Positions 1 to 7,732 of a DNA stretch of 43,954 nt are shown piece by piece (positions within the stretch are counted from its first letter, which is position 1; each line of letters begins with the position of its first letter). A program made the position numbers and the translations under genes. The notes beneath the pieces are model-generated. The model saw only the letters and a program-made list of their open reading frames with translations, made no database searches and was not told the DNA's origin. This DNA comes from Clostridium sp. ZS2-4 (GTDB lineage: Bacteria; Bacillota; Clostridia; Clostridiales; Clostridiaceae), in the NCBI RefSeq assembly GCF_026719745.1, contig NZ_JAPPRQ010000040.1:1-43954 (forward strand). The letters are read 5' to 3'.

Positions 1-2
1 AT

Positions 3-254
3 ATTAAAACTGCGTATGAAATATTGCAAAGAGTTAGTAAAAGTAAAGACGCAAGAATAGCATACGAAGCAAGACAAGCAGAAATTATGGATCAGTTGAC
101 AAGAGAGAAAACAGCAAGAGAAGAGGGTATAAAAGAAGGTGCTACTAGCAAGGCAATAGAAATAGCAAAAAATTTAGTTGGTATACTTGATGATGAAACA
201 ATAGCTACTAAAACGGGATTAGCTATTGATATAGTTAGAGGTTTAAAAAATTAA
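3..254 (+). CDS. Rpn/PD-(D/E)XK nuclease family putative transposase, C-terminal fragment
   Basis: The open frame runs in from the left edge and ends at TAA 252-254; there is no stop before base 3, so the gene is cut by the window and the TTG at 24 is internal. The visible 83 residues are a charged helix (SKSKDARIAYEARQ, then EEGIKEGATSKAIEIAKNLV) followed by a short helical tail (TKTGLAIDIVRGLKN). This is the usual C-terminal layout of the Rpn family of recombination-promoting nucleases/putative transposases, which carry the nuclease domain at the N-terminus, here outside the window. The family call is by recognition of this tail only. No gene follows it for about 1 kb, which fits a mobile or decaying locus. 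Confidence 0.7.
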   Translation: MKTAYEILQRVSKSKDARIAYEARQAEIMDQLTREKTAREEGIKEGATSKAIEIAKNLVGILDDETIATKTGLAIDIVRGLKN

Positions 255-478
255 TAAGAATTTAGGTATAGAAGTAGTAATAGTTATCTTTAGAGTCTAT
301 CATACAGTTCAAATTGAATTGTGGTGTTAGGCTTTTTTATTGAATAAACTGAAATATTAAAGGATAGGGATGAGAGTTCTAGGAATTTTTATTTTTAGAT
401 TATTTTATTCCAAAATTCTAACTGTTAACTTTGAAAAATTAAACGGATAGCAAGTGAGTTAAAATCAGAATTATTTTG

Positions 479-487
479 TGATATAAT
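479..487 (+). promoter_or_regulatory. Extended -10 promoter element (TGaTATAAT)
   Basis: TG at 479-480, one base, then a perfect TATAAT at 482-487. The -35 region is weak (TTAAAA-like). It sits just before the hairpin at 497-535, so a transcript starting near 494 would begin almost directly with that stem. No gene can be assigned to it. Confidence 0.35.
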
Positions 488-496
488 GGAAGCGCG

Positions 497-535
497 TAAT
501 ATGCTTTATTTTGGCAGGCCAAATAAAGCATATTA
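497..535 (+). repeat. Inverted repeat / strong hairpin
   Basis: Left arm 497-514 (TAATATGCTTTATTTTGG) pairs with right arm 519-535 (CCAAATAAAGCATATTA) with one bulged T and a 4-base loop (CAGG). There is no T-run after it, so it is not a typical intrinsic terminator. Purpose unknown; could be a mobile-element remnant or a structured 5' end of an RNA from the adjacent extended -10. Confidence 0.5.
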
Positions 536-1106
536 TAGATTAGAGGATAGTAGCACTTACAAAGCTTGTAAGAATTTAAAAAGATTTCACCAAGCAGGTG
601 GGAATGATACAGACTATTTCTACTATGAAATAAAAAGAAGAGAAAAGTATGAAATTGGAGATAATATTCACTTTCCCATATGCACCACCAACAGGAAATG
701 CAATGTACTCAATGCCTATAGAATAAAACATCTGAATATTTATTATTTCATTTTCCAATTTATCCAAGCTTATCTTTATGACATTGAGCTACGGGCTACC
801 GCCCTAAAACATAAGTGCGAAAGTTGAGTAAATAATAATTCAATTGATTTAAGTTTAGTATTGAATAAACAGTTGTCATATCTAAAGAATGATGGATTTA
901 TCTATGTTATTTGTACCTGTATTTTTTATATACTAGAATACAATCCAAAGCTTTTAAGATCTTAAACTATGAATGCTTATTTGAATTGTTTAAAAGGTGT
1001 TTTTTATATTTTCCAACACAATTATTTATAAAAAATATATTCAAAATATAAGATTTTAGTAAAAGTAGAGCAACAAAATAAAATGTAATTAACAGAAATA
1101 GAACAG

Positions 1107-1140
1107 CAGGAATTGGAATCATAAAAATAACCAATTCCTG
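1107..1140. repeat. Inverted repeat, 10-bp perfect stem
   Basis: CAGGAATTGG (1107-1116) and CCAATTCCTG (1131-1140) are exact reverse complements separated by 14 A-rich bases. Neither strand has a tight T-run next to it, so terminator function is weak at best. It lies about 30 bases before the promoter of the next gene. Confidence 0.4.
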
Positions 1141-1166
1141 ATAATTTTAAATTTTTATTATAGGTT

Positions 1167-1245
1167 TTGAATTAAATGAATAAAGATGATATAATATTTA
1201 CCATGCTATAATATAAGTATTAAATTTGATATGAGTCATATCAAA
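1167..1245 (+). promoter_or_regulatory. Promoter with downstream palindromic operator-like dyad
   Basis: TTGAAT (1167-1172), 17 bases, then TGa-TATAAT (TATAAT 1190-1195). A second extended -10 (TGc-TATAAT, 1207-1212) follows. Downstream at 1225-1245 is a perfect 21-base palindrome, TTTGATATGA-G-TCATATCAAA, placed in the first transcribed bases, where a repressor dimer could block initiation or clearance. The dyad is seen directly; its role as an operator is inference. It ends 27 bases before the start codon of the gene at 1273. Confidence 0.55.
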
Positions 1246-1272
1246 ATATTTTGTAAAAAGGAGTTTTGATTA

Positions 1273-1563
1273 ATGCAAGAAATATATGAAACACAAGAAA
1301 TTGAACAAGTAGAAGAATTACAGGAACCAAAAGAACTTGTTAAGCCTATTAAAAAGGTAATTTTCAAGAGTAACTCATTGGAGCAATTAGGTGTTGAAGT
1401 AAATTTAACTAAAGATAAAGAATATGAAGTGTTGAGTGTAAAAGTACCTGTACAATATGACATAAAACCAGCAGTTAATAACTCTACTTTATATTTAATT
1501 GAAGATGATAATGGTGAAAAACATTATTTTAGAGCAAACTTTTTCAAAAATAAAGAATATTAA
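1273..1563 (+). CDS. Hypothetical protein, 96 aa, acidic N-terminus
   Basis: Not recognised. ATG 1273 follows AAAAAGGAG with good spacing. The first ~25 residues are very acidic and Glu/Gln rich (EIEQVEELQEPKE), followed by a compact, probably beta-rich domain ending in YLIEDDNGEKHYFRANFF, which resembles the small SH3-like folds of short Firmicute proteins, but this is only an impression. No signal peptide or membrane segment. It has its own promoter with a palindromic dyad and its own strong terminator, so it is a monocistronic, probably regulated gene. Codon use looks like that of the host. Confidence 0.7.
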   Translation: MQEIYETQEIEQVEELQEPKELVKPIKKVIFKSNSLEQLGVEVNLTKDKEYEVLSVKVPVQYDIKPAVNNSTLYLIEDDNGEKHYFRANFFKNKEY

Positions 1564-1566
1564 TTG

Positions 1567-1599
1567 ATTAGTGAGTCTCGAGGAGACTCACTAATTTTT
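1567..1599 (+). terminator. Intrinsic terminator after the 96-aa gene
   Basis: Perfect 13-bp stem ATTAGTGAGTCTC (1567-1579) / GAGACTCACTAAT (1583-1595) with a 3-base loop and a T-run (1595-1599). It starts four bases after the stop codon. Confidence 0.9.
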
Positions 1600-1739
1600 A
1601 TGTGGAGTATATTTAAATAGTTATCCATATTTAGGGAATTTCATTAAAGACTTTAATAATATGTACGACTATAGATATGGAACATATTATTTTTACAAAA
1701 TATAATACTACAAAAATAAAACAAAAATGAGGGAGTTTT

Positions 1740-4334
1740 ATGATAGATTGGTATAACTATAGTTGGAATGATGTGGTTAGAGAACTTCAAAGTGACGTAA
1801 ATAAAGGACTTAGTAAAAAAAATGCAGAAGAAAATAGGGAAAAATATGGTGGAAATAATACTCTTAATTTAGAAATAAAAAGTGGAGCTTTTTTATTTGT
1901 TAAACAAATCGTTAATATATATGCAATAATAGGGTTAGGAATTTGTTTTTTGTTATTTTTAAATAGAGAGGCTTTTTTGGCAAGCATTCTGGCAAGTATA
2001 ATTTTCTTATGTATAATATTGCATACTGTTAAAGATTATAATAATGAAAAAAGTTTAAAGGAGTTAGAAAAAATAATTCCAAAGGAAGCTTTAGTAAAGA
2101 GAGAAGGTAAAGTGCAAAAAATTGATTGTGAGGAGCTTGTAATAGGAGATATTGTATATCTTGAAAGAGGAGACATAGTTCCAGCGGACTTGAGATTAAT
2201 AAGTTGTGAAGGGTTAAATATAAAAGAGTCTGCTTTAACAGGAGACAACAGTATTATTGAAAAATATTCAACAAAAATTGAAGATAAAGAAATATCTTTA
2301 AGCGAAATGAAGAATATGGCCTTTAAATCTTCTTTTGTTATAGAAGGAATAGCTGTAGCAATAGTTACAGCTATTGGTGAAAATACTCAAATAGGGAAAA
2401 TTACAAAAGGATTGATTAAGGGTAAACATGAAAGAAATGTACTAGAAGAAAATGTTTCAAGGATAATCAATATTTTGACAGGTGTTTTTTGTAGTCTTTC
2501 TTTTTTTATATTAATATACAACTTTTATAGAAAAACCAATGTTAAAGATATTGATTCTTTAATATCTAGCCTATATTTAATAATTGTTCCGTTACATATA
2601 ATTTTCGTTATTGGAATAATTTCCTTGGTAGTGAAAAAGAAAATGAAGAATCATGGAGTTCAGTTTAAAGGATTATCTTCTATTCAAAGACTATCAAATA
2701 CTAATATAATCTTTGTTGATAAAGTTGGTACATTGACAGAGGATAAAATGTGTGTAAGCAAATTATATACAAATGGTAGAATTTTAGAAGACAATTACGA
2801 GCAGAATGAGGAAAATAAAGATAACGTGGATAGAATATTAAATATAGGATTGGTTTGTAATGATGTTAAAAGAGATATTGATGGACAAGACTTAAAAGGG
2901 GATTTGACAGAAGTATCTTTGGCGAATTACGGTTTCAAAAAATCAGTAGATAAGAGAATAATAGATAAAGAACAACAAAGAGTTTTACAGATACCATATG
3001 ATAGGGATAAGAGAATAAAAACTACAGTAAACAAGATAGAGGATAAATATAGAGCTAATGTCAAAGGAACAGTAGACAAGCTAATTGAAAGATGTACTCA
3101 TATAATGAAAAATGGAATAGAGGTAGAAATAACTGATAAGGACATAAATGAAATACGAAATGCAGACTTGATCATGTCTAAGGAGTCTCTTTATGTTGAA
3201 GGGTTTGCTTATAGAAATTTTAACTATGAACCTAGCATTAATGAAAATATTGAGAGTAATTTAGTATTTGTCGGTTTAGTAGGATTCGAGAATCCTATTA
3301 AGGAGGATGCAATAAAGTATTTGAATTATTGTAAGTCACTAGCTATAAAACCTACACTAATTACAGAGGATAATAAGATTACTGCTGAGGCTTTTGGTAG
3401 AAAAATAGGAATTTTAAATAAAAATGATATAGTGTTATCCGGAGTTGAACTAGACCATATGGAGGAGAAGGAGTTTGAAAAATATGTTGAAAGAGTAAGC
3501 ATATATTCAAAGATTTCTTCTAAAAATAAATGGAAAATCTCAAGTGTTTTTAAAAAGTTGGGATATAACTTAACTGTTACAGGAAATAAATTTACAGATT
3601 CTCCAAGTTTCAGAATTGCACATGTTGGGGTTGCAGCAGGGAAAAAATGTACAAATATTACCAAGAAATTAGGAGATATATATATAGAAGATAATGATTT
3701 CATGAAGCTTTTATCATTAATTGAAGAGAGTAGAAAATTAATGAAGGTTTTGAAGGATGAAGTAAGATTTGCGTTAACAGTTGCTATGGGAGAATTTATT
3801 TCATTGGTATTGCCAGTAATTTTAGGATATAAGCCAGCAATCAATCCTATAAAACTTATTTTTATGAATTTTATTACGGTTATATTAAGTTCCATATACA
3901 TATATAGTCAGCACTATAATATCACAATAAATAATTATGAAAGAGAAAGTTTGGATAAGACCGTTTTTCGAAGCTTAACTTCTAGTATGATAATGTTTGG
4001 TAGTTTAACAGGAGTATTGACTACTTTGGCTTTAACTTTCGGAAATAAAAATAATCTTCTCTTAGGTTCAGCAAATGCATTTATTATTTTAAATTTAAGT
4101 CCAATAATATTCTCGCATTATTTTTTAGAAGTAAAAAAATGTTTTAAAAACAAGTTAACTATTTTACTATTTATAATAAATTTAATTATCAGCATGTTTT
4201 TATTAAGTATTAACTTTAATAAAAAAATAGTACTTTCAATAGTTAATAATTCAAGTAATCTTAGAATGATTATTATAATAATGGTTATACAGATTGCTTC
4301 AGTGATATTTATGAAGGAAATAGATAGAAATTAA
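1740..4334 (+). CDS. P-type ATPase-like protein with degenerate catalytic and ion-binding motifs
   Basis: 864 residues with the full P-type (Ca2+-ATPase-like, P2) architecture: cation-ATPase N-terminal domain (1-70), M1-M2 (about 50-100), actuator domain, M3-M4 (about 235-300), P/N domains, M5-M10 from about 675. Start ATG follows GAGGGAG. Key motifs are altered: the actuator TGES is TGDN (167-170); the phosphorylation DKTGT is DKVGT (Asp327 kept, Thr lost); the hinge TGDGxND is TGNKFTD (614-620; first Asp lost, last Asp kept); the M4 PEGLP ion site is VPLHI (283-287); M6 keeps Asn710 but lacks the usual TD. The N-domain Lys-Gly (VKGTVD) and the M5 Glu685 survive. The frame is intact, so it appears to be maintained, but normal Ca2+ pumping is doubtful. 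It may be a regulatory or sensor relative, or an early-stage degenerating pump. Confidence 0.85.
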   Translation: MIDWYNYSWNDVVRELQSDVNKGLSKKNAEENREKYGGNNTLNLEIKSGAFLFVKQIVNIYAIIGLGICFLLFLNREAFLASILASIIFLCIILHTVKDYNNEKSLKELEKIIPKEALVKREGKVQKIDCEELVIGDIVYLERGDIVPADLRLISCEGLNIKESALTGDNSIIEKYSTKIEDKEISLSEMKNMAFKSSFVIEGIAVAIVTAIGENTQIGKITKGLIKGKHERNVLEENVSRIINILTGVFCSLSFFILIYNFYRKTNVKDIDSLISSLYLIIVPLHIIFVIGIISLVVKKKMKNHGVQFKGLSSIQRLSNTNIIFVDKVGTLTEDKMCVSKLYTNGRILEDNYEQNEENKDNVDRILNIGLVCNDVKRDIDGQDLKGDLTEVSLANYGFKKSVDKRIIDKEQQRVLQIPYDRDKRIKTTVNKIEDKYRANVKGTVDKLIERCTHIMKNGIEVEITDKDINEIRNADLIMSKESLYVEGFAYRNFNYEPSINENIESNLVFVGLVGFENPIKEDAIKYLNYCKSLAIKPTLITEDNKITAEAFGRKIGILNKNDIVLSGVELDHMEEKEFEKYVERVSIYSKISSKNKWKISSVFKKLGYNLTVTGNKFTDSPSFRIAHVGVAAGKKCTNITKKLGDIYIEDNDFMKLLSLIEESRKLMKVLKDEVRFALTVAMGEFISLVLPVILGYKPAINPIKLIFMNFITVILSSIYIYSQHYNITINNYERESLDKTVFRSLTSSMIMFGSLTGVLTTLALTFGNKNNLLLGSANAFIILNLSPIIFSHYFLEVKKCFKNKLTILLFIINLIISMFLLSINFNKKIVLSIVNNSSNLRMIIIIMVIQIASVIFMKEIDRN

Positions 4335-4360
4335 ATATTAATATATTAGTCTGTGATTAA

Positions 4361-4396
4361 ACCTCCATATATTTGGTTAAATTAATATATGGAGGT
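4361..4396 (+). promoter_or_regulatory. Hairpin that contains the ribosome binding site of the next gene
   Basis: Perfect 13-bp stem: ACCTCCATATATT (4361-4373) pairs with AATATATGGAGGT (4384-4396), 10-base loop. The right arm carries the GGAGGTG ribosome binding site of the gene starting at 4405, and it is followed by GTATTTTT directly before the ATG. The same element can therefore act as a weak terminator for the ATPase gene and as a lid on translation of the next gene. The structure is seen; the function is inference. Confidence 0.65.
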
Positions 4397-4404
4397 GTAT
4401 TTTT

Positions 4405-4668
4405 ATGCTTGACAATATTTTTGAAACTATTATTGTTGGCAGTAATACTGAGTTTTTGGACATACCGGAAAAAGATTTTTTCTTAAAATATGAAAATTTA
4501 GACAAGAAGTCAGCTAAAGATTTAACAGATAGTTACTTTTCTATGATGAAAAAAGATGTAACATCACATATTAAAGATATAAAAATAGATAATTTAACCC
4601 ATAGAGTAAATATAACAATAGAAGTACACAAAATTGAGAAAGAAATAGATAATTCTTTAGTGGATTAG
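4405..4668 (+). CDS. Hypothetical protein, 87 aa, upstream of comEC
   Basis: Not recognised. Start ATG is eight bases after GGAGGTG, which is inside a 13-bp hairpin. The protein is charged and soluble: a short N-terminal region (FETIIVGSNTEFLDIPEKDFF), a Lys-rich helical centre (KKSAKDLTDSYFSMMKKDV) and a C-terminal stretch that alternates hydrophobic and polar residues as a beta strand would (HRVNITIEVHKIEKEI). No cysteines, signal peptide or membrane segment. It lies between the P-type ATPase-like gene and comEC, nine bases before the comEC start, so it is probably cotranscribed with comEC. Confidence 0.7.
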   Translation: MLDNIFETIIVGSNTEFLDIPEKDFFLKYENLDKKSAKDLTDSYFSMMKKDVTSHIKDIKIDNLTHRVNITIEVHKIEKEIDNSLVD

Positions 4669-4677
4669 AGTAAAAAA

Positions 4678-6015
4678 ATGAAAAGACCATTAATATATTA
4701 TGCAGTATCAGTGTTTATGGGATGTTTTTCTATAATGGTTTTAGGGTATAATATTATTTTTGGTGCAGCTTTAGCTGCATCATTTTTGGGTGTTATATTT
4801 TTTACTTTAGATAGAAAATCATTTATCGTTATATGTTCATTTTTTATTATGGGTTGTTTTAGTTTTTATATGTATTATAATACAAATTTAATGAATAAGG
4901 TAACTTTTAGAATAAGTGAGAAAGAAAACAAGTATTGTATGGCTAACTTTAAAGGAAGAAAGATATATATTATTGGCAATATAAATGGAGTAGAAAAAGG
5001 AGAAAAAATAGAAGCCTTTGGTGAGTTTAATAAAAATATAAATTATTCTAATGGAAGCATTGGATGTTATAAAGTAGAGTATTATATAAAAAAGAAGAAA
5101 GATATTATATTTCAATTGTATCAACTTAAAGAGAAGCTATTTAAAAAATATTCAAAAGAACTTGGAAAAGAAAAAGCTGCTTTAATCATGGGAACATGCT
5201 ATGGGGAAAGCAAATATTTATCGCTAGATCAAAAAGAAAAATTTAAGACTTTGGGTATAACTCATATAATTAGTGTTTCTGGTTTTCATATGGCATTAGT
5301 ATATAAGCTTTTAGAAAGAGTTTTAGGAATGAATTTAAGCTTGGCACTATCCTTTATATATTTAATATTCACAGGGGGAAAGGCAGCGACTATAAGAGCT
5401 TATATAATGATAGTGATTTTAAAATTATCAAAAATTGTTTATAGGAAGTATGATAGTCTTTCGGCTATTGCTTTAGCAGGTCTTGTACTATTGCTGATCA
5501 GACCATATTATATTACAGACATAGGGTTTATGTTATCATTTTTAGCTACACTTGGAATAATACTGTATAATAAGAAAATCCAGAGATGTTTATATAGACT
5601 GCCACAAAAACTTAATGAGAGCTTAAGCATAACTTTAAGTGCACAGATTTTTTCAATGCCTTATGCTATGTGTTCTCTAAACAATATAAGTTTATTTTTC
5701 ATACCAGCAAATTTAATTTTAATTCCTTTATACTCGCTCCTTATACTCTTTGGAAATTTAGAACTGTTGACTTTTAAAATTAATGTAGTATCAAGGTTTA
5801 TAATGTCTATGTTGTATTCCATAACTACAGCAATAGAAGGTGCAAATCATATTTTGCTAAGATTATGTCCACCAATAATCGAATATAATTATTTTTATGG
5901 CGTTGCTTTAATGAGCATATTTGCAAGCTATTTGTTTTATAAGCATGGATATACTGAATTGAAGTATTTCCCAGCAGTGCTGGCATATTTTATTATCCTC
6001 TACAACATGATATAA
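4678..6015 (+). CDS. comEC: ComEC/Rec2 family DNA-uptake channel protein, short form
   Basis: 445-residue polytopic membrane protein. An N-terminal set of three hydrophobic segments (about 5-65) is followed by an extracytoplasmic OB-like part (about 70-150) and then the Competence domain, with the conserved THIISVSGFHM segment (Ser201, His204 near the expected SGLH motif) and roughly seven further membrane helices. ComEC forms the inner-membrane channel for single-stranded DNA in natural transformation. The Bacillus protein is much longer and ends in a metallo-beta-lactamase-like domain; here the protein stops after the membrane part, so that nuclease-like domain is absent. The ribosome binding site is poor (only AGAG), suggesting translational coupling to the 87-aa gene nine bases upstream. 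holA follows, as in many Firmicutes. Confidence 0.88.
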   Translation: MKRPLIYYAVSVFMGCFSIMVLGYNIIFGAALAASFLGVIFFTLDRKSFIVICSFFIMGCFSFYMYYNTNLMNKVTFRISEKENKYCMANFKGRKIYIIGNINGVEKGEKIEAFGEFNKNINYSNGSIGCYKVEYYIKKKKDIIFQLYQLKEKLFKKYSKELGKEKAALIMGTCYGESKYLSLDQKEKFKTLGITHIISVSGFHMALVYKLLERVLGMNLSLALSFIYLIFTGGKAATIRAYIMIVILKLSKIVYRKYDSLSAIALAGLVLLLIRPYYITDIGFMLSFLATLGIILYNKKIQRCLYRLPQKLNESLSITLSAQIFSMPYAMCSLNNISLFFIPANLILIPLYSLLILFGNLELLTFKINVVSRFIMSMLYSITTAIEGANHILLRLCPPIIEYNYFYGVALMSIFASYLFYKHGYTELKYFPAVLAYFIILYNMI

Positions 6016-6057
6016 TTATTATGCTATAAGAGTGATTTAGAAAATGGGGGACTAAAA

Positions 6058-7080
6058 TTGATTGACTTTTTACAATTAGAAAATAAGCTGAAAAATAATG
6101 AGATTAGTAATTGTTATATTTTTTGTGGAAGTGATGAGCAAAGTATAAAAAATAATATTAAGATAATATTAGATAAAACTGTAAGCAAAGATTTTTTAGA
6201 TTTAAATTATGTTCAATTAGATGGGCTTACTGTTGATATTAACAATATTATCAATGCTTGTGAAACACTGCCTTTTATGTGTGAAAAAAAAGTAGTTGCT
6301 ATTTATAGAGCAGATTTTCTTAGAGATAAGTGTGATAAAACTATGGAAAAAGTATATAAAGATGCATCAGAGTACATAAAGAATTTGCCCAAAGAATGTA
6401 TTTTAATTATGTATTATATTTTTGAAAATGATAGAGAAAAAGAGAGTAACAAGCTAAAAAAACTAGACAAACTAGCTACAGTTGTAAAGTTTTCAAAGCT
6501 AAAAGGTGCAGTGCTGCAAAAAAAAGTTAAAACTATTTTTGATAGGAAAAACAAAAAAATAGAGAAAGCGGATCTTGTGTTGTTCTGCAGTAATGTAGAA
6601 AACAATATGGATATAATAGAAAATGAAGTTGAAAAGTTGTGCTGCTATACATTAGATAGAGAAATTACATCAAACGATATTGGGGATATTATAAGTCTTA
6701 AAAACGATAATGACATATTTAATTTAGTGGATTATTTATCTCAAAGAAAGCCGCAAAAGTCTTTAGATATTTTAAATGAGTTAATATTTAAAGGAGAGTC
6801 TATAACTGGTATTCTAAGAATGATAGAAAGGCAATTTAAATTGATTTTTGAGATAAAGCTTGGAGTGGAAAGTGGAAATACAAAGGAAACATTAGCTAGA
6901 GAATTGAGAATTCATCCATTTATTTGCGAAAAAATGATGATTCAAAGTAAAAAGTTTACTTTGGAACAAATTCAAAAGAGTATAGAGTTATGTTTAGAGA
7001 CTGAAAAGACTTTAAAAAGCAGTTCCGTAGATTCAAAAACAGAAATGGAACTTCTTATTATAAATACAGCAATGGCATAA
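6058..7080 (+). CDS. holA: DNA polymerase III delta subunit
   Basis: 340 residues, close to the usual length of HolA. The delta subunit is the wrench of the clamp loader: it opens the beta sliding clamp so the complex can load it on primed DNA. Recognised from the N-terminal motif (NNEISNCYIFCGSDEQ), the IYRADF strand followed by an acidic/basic helix, the DIENE..KLCCY helix in the middle and the C-terminal collar domain (ESITGILRMIERQFKLIFE). No Walker A is expected in delta. Start is TTG 6058, eight bases after GGGGGA. It follows comEC by 42 bases and converges on rpsT, the common comEC-holA-rpsT order of Firmicutes. Confidence 0.93.
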   Translation: MIDFLQLENKLKNNEISNCYIFCGSDEQSIKNNIKIILDKTVSKDFLDLNYVQLDGLTVDINNIINACETLPFMCEKKVVAIYRADFLRDKCDKTMEKVYKDASEYIKNLPKECILIMYYIFENDREKESNKLKKLDKLATVVKFSKLKGAVLQKKVKTIFDRKNKKIEKADLVLFCSNVENNMDIIENEVEKLCCYTLDREITSNDIGDIISLKNDNDIFNLVDYLSQRKPQKSLDILNELIFKGESITGILRMIERQFKLIFEIKLGVESGNTKETLARELRIHPFICEKMMIQSKKFTLEQIQKSIELCLETEKTLKSSSVDSKTEMELLIINTAMA

Positions 7081-7101
7081 AATAATATATAATAAAATAA
7101 A

Positions 7102-7125
7102 CCGGTGAGTTTCACCGGCTTTTTT
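7102..7125. terminator. Shared terminator between holA and rpsT
   Basis: CCGGTGA (7102-7108) / TCACCGG (7112-7118), 3-base loop, T-run 7120-7125 on the plus strand and an A-rich left flank (AATAAAATAA) that gives T-rich sequence on the minus strand. It lies between two convergent genes and probably serves both. Confidence 0.88.
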
Positions 7126-7126
7126 A

Positions 7127-7393
7127 TTAAGCGCTTAATCCGTTTAATTTTGAAGCTAATCTTGATTTTTTTCTTGCAGCTTGATTTTTATGTATTACTC
7201 CTTTTGAAGCAGCCATATCTAAAGATTTAACGCAAGCTGTGAAAGCAGAATTAGCTTCTGCCCCCTCGTTGTTAGCAACAGCTATTTCAAATTTCTTTAT
7301 AGTTGTTTTTAATGCTGATTTAATCATTTTATTTCTAAGAGTCTTAACTTTTATAACTTTAACTCTTTTCTTAGCTGATTTAATATTTGCCAT
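7127..7393 (-). CDS. rpsT: 30S ribosomal protein S20
   Basis: 88 residues, the family length. Begins [13 protein letters not shown] and is Lys/Ala rich throughout ([35 protein letters not shown]), as expected of this early-assembling 16S rRNA-binding helical bundle protein. Minus-strand start ATG is preceded by AAGGGGGTG. It is monocistronic, transcribed from a strong promoter (7477-7505) and ends at the shared terminator. The untranslated leader is about 75 bases. Confidence 0.97.
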   Translation of the reverse strand: MANIKSAKKRVKVIKVKTLRNKMIKSALKTTIKKFEIAVANNEGAEANSAFTACVKSLDMAASKGVIHKNQAARKKSRLASKLNGLSA

Positions 7394-7476
7394 TTCTTTT
7401 TCACCCCCTTATGAATTTAGTAGGGTTAAGCAGCTTTGGGGAATTCGTAATTGAATTGCCTTACTCAACAAATGAT

Positions 7477-7505
7477 ATTATAGCATTATTTGTTAAGTAC
7501 TTCAA
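7477..7505 (-). promoter_or_regulatory. rpsT promoter
   Basis: On the minus strand: TTGAAG (complement of 7500-7505), 17-base spacer, TATAAT (complement of 7477-7482) preceded by TGc. A near-consensus housekeeping promoter about 90 bases before the rpsT start. Confidence 0.8.
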
Positions 7506-7612
7506 GTACAAATTTTTAAAATTATAATACCATATAAACATATACTTAGATAAAGATTTAACAGGCCTTTATAGTGAAGGGTATTTGGGGTACAGTAAGA
7601 AAAAATACTAAA

Positions 7613-7644
7613 GAATTTATCTAATACACCAAATATACATACTA
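7613..7644 (+). promoter_or_regulatory. Candidate forespore (sigma G/F-like) promoter of gpr
   Basis: GAATTTA (7613-7619), 18 bases, CATACTA (7638-7644). The -10 matches the CATnnTA core of sigma G promoters and the -35 is a partial match. gpr is a forespore gene in Bacillus, which makes the location sensible, but the call is by pattern only. The 339-base gap between rpsT and gpr holds nothing else beyond the two promoters. Confidence 0.45.
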
Positions 7645-7732
7645 AAAGCTATTTGATAAGAGAGTTTATGAATTATTAATGGGAAATAGGAGAAAATATT
7701 AATATAAGTTAAATAAGAAAGGAAGTGTACAT

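Larger units (their letters stand above)
255..1166. other. Long stretch without a convincing gene
   Basis: About 0.9 kb with no frame I can assign to a family. The longest open frame (486-827, 113 codons) has no ribosome binding site and unconvincing composition. A second short frame at 649-723 (24 residues, ending in a proline-rich PYAPPTGNAMYSMPIE tail) has a weak purine stretch upstream; it may be debris of an older gene. Two inverted repeats (497-535 and 1107-1140) and one extended -10 (479-487) are the only clear structures. It reads like eroded DNA between the transposase tail and the next gene. Confidence 0.5.

Noticed and set aside
306-337. Possible terminator of the transposase fragment
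   Set aside because: TTCAA/TTGAA is only five pairs, and ten bases separate it from the T-run.
486-827. 113-codon open frame on the plus strand
   Set aside because: The start overlaps a -10 element, there is no ribosome binding site, the first codons run through a hairpin, and the residues do not look like a protein family.
3326-3901. 191-codon frame on the minus strand
   Set aside because: It is fully inside the P-type ATPase gene on the other strand and is Phe/Ser/Leu rich, a typical shadow of an AT-rich gene.
7239-7454. Plus-strand frame opposite rpsT
   Set aside because: Shadow of the S20 gene; no ribosome binding site and low-complexity hydrophobic sequence.
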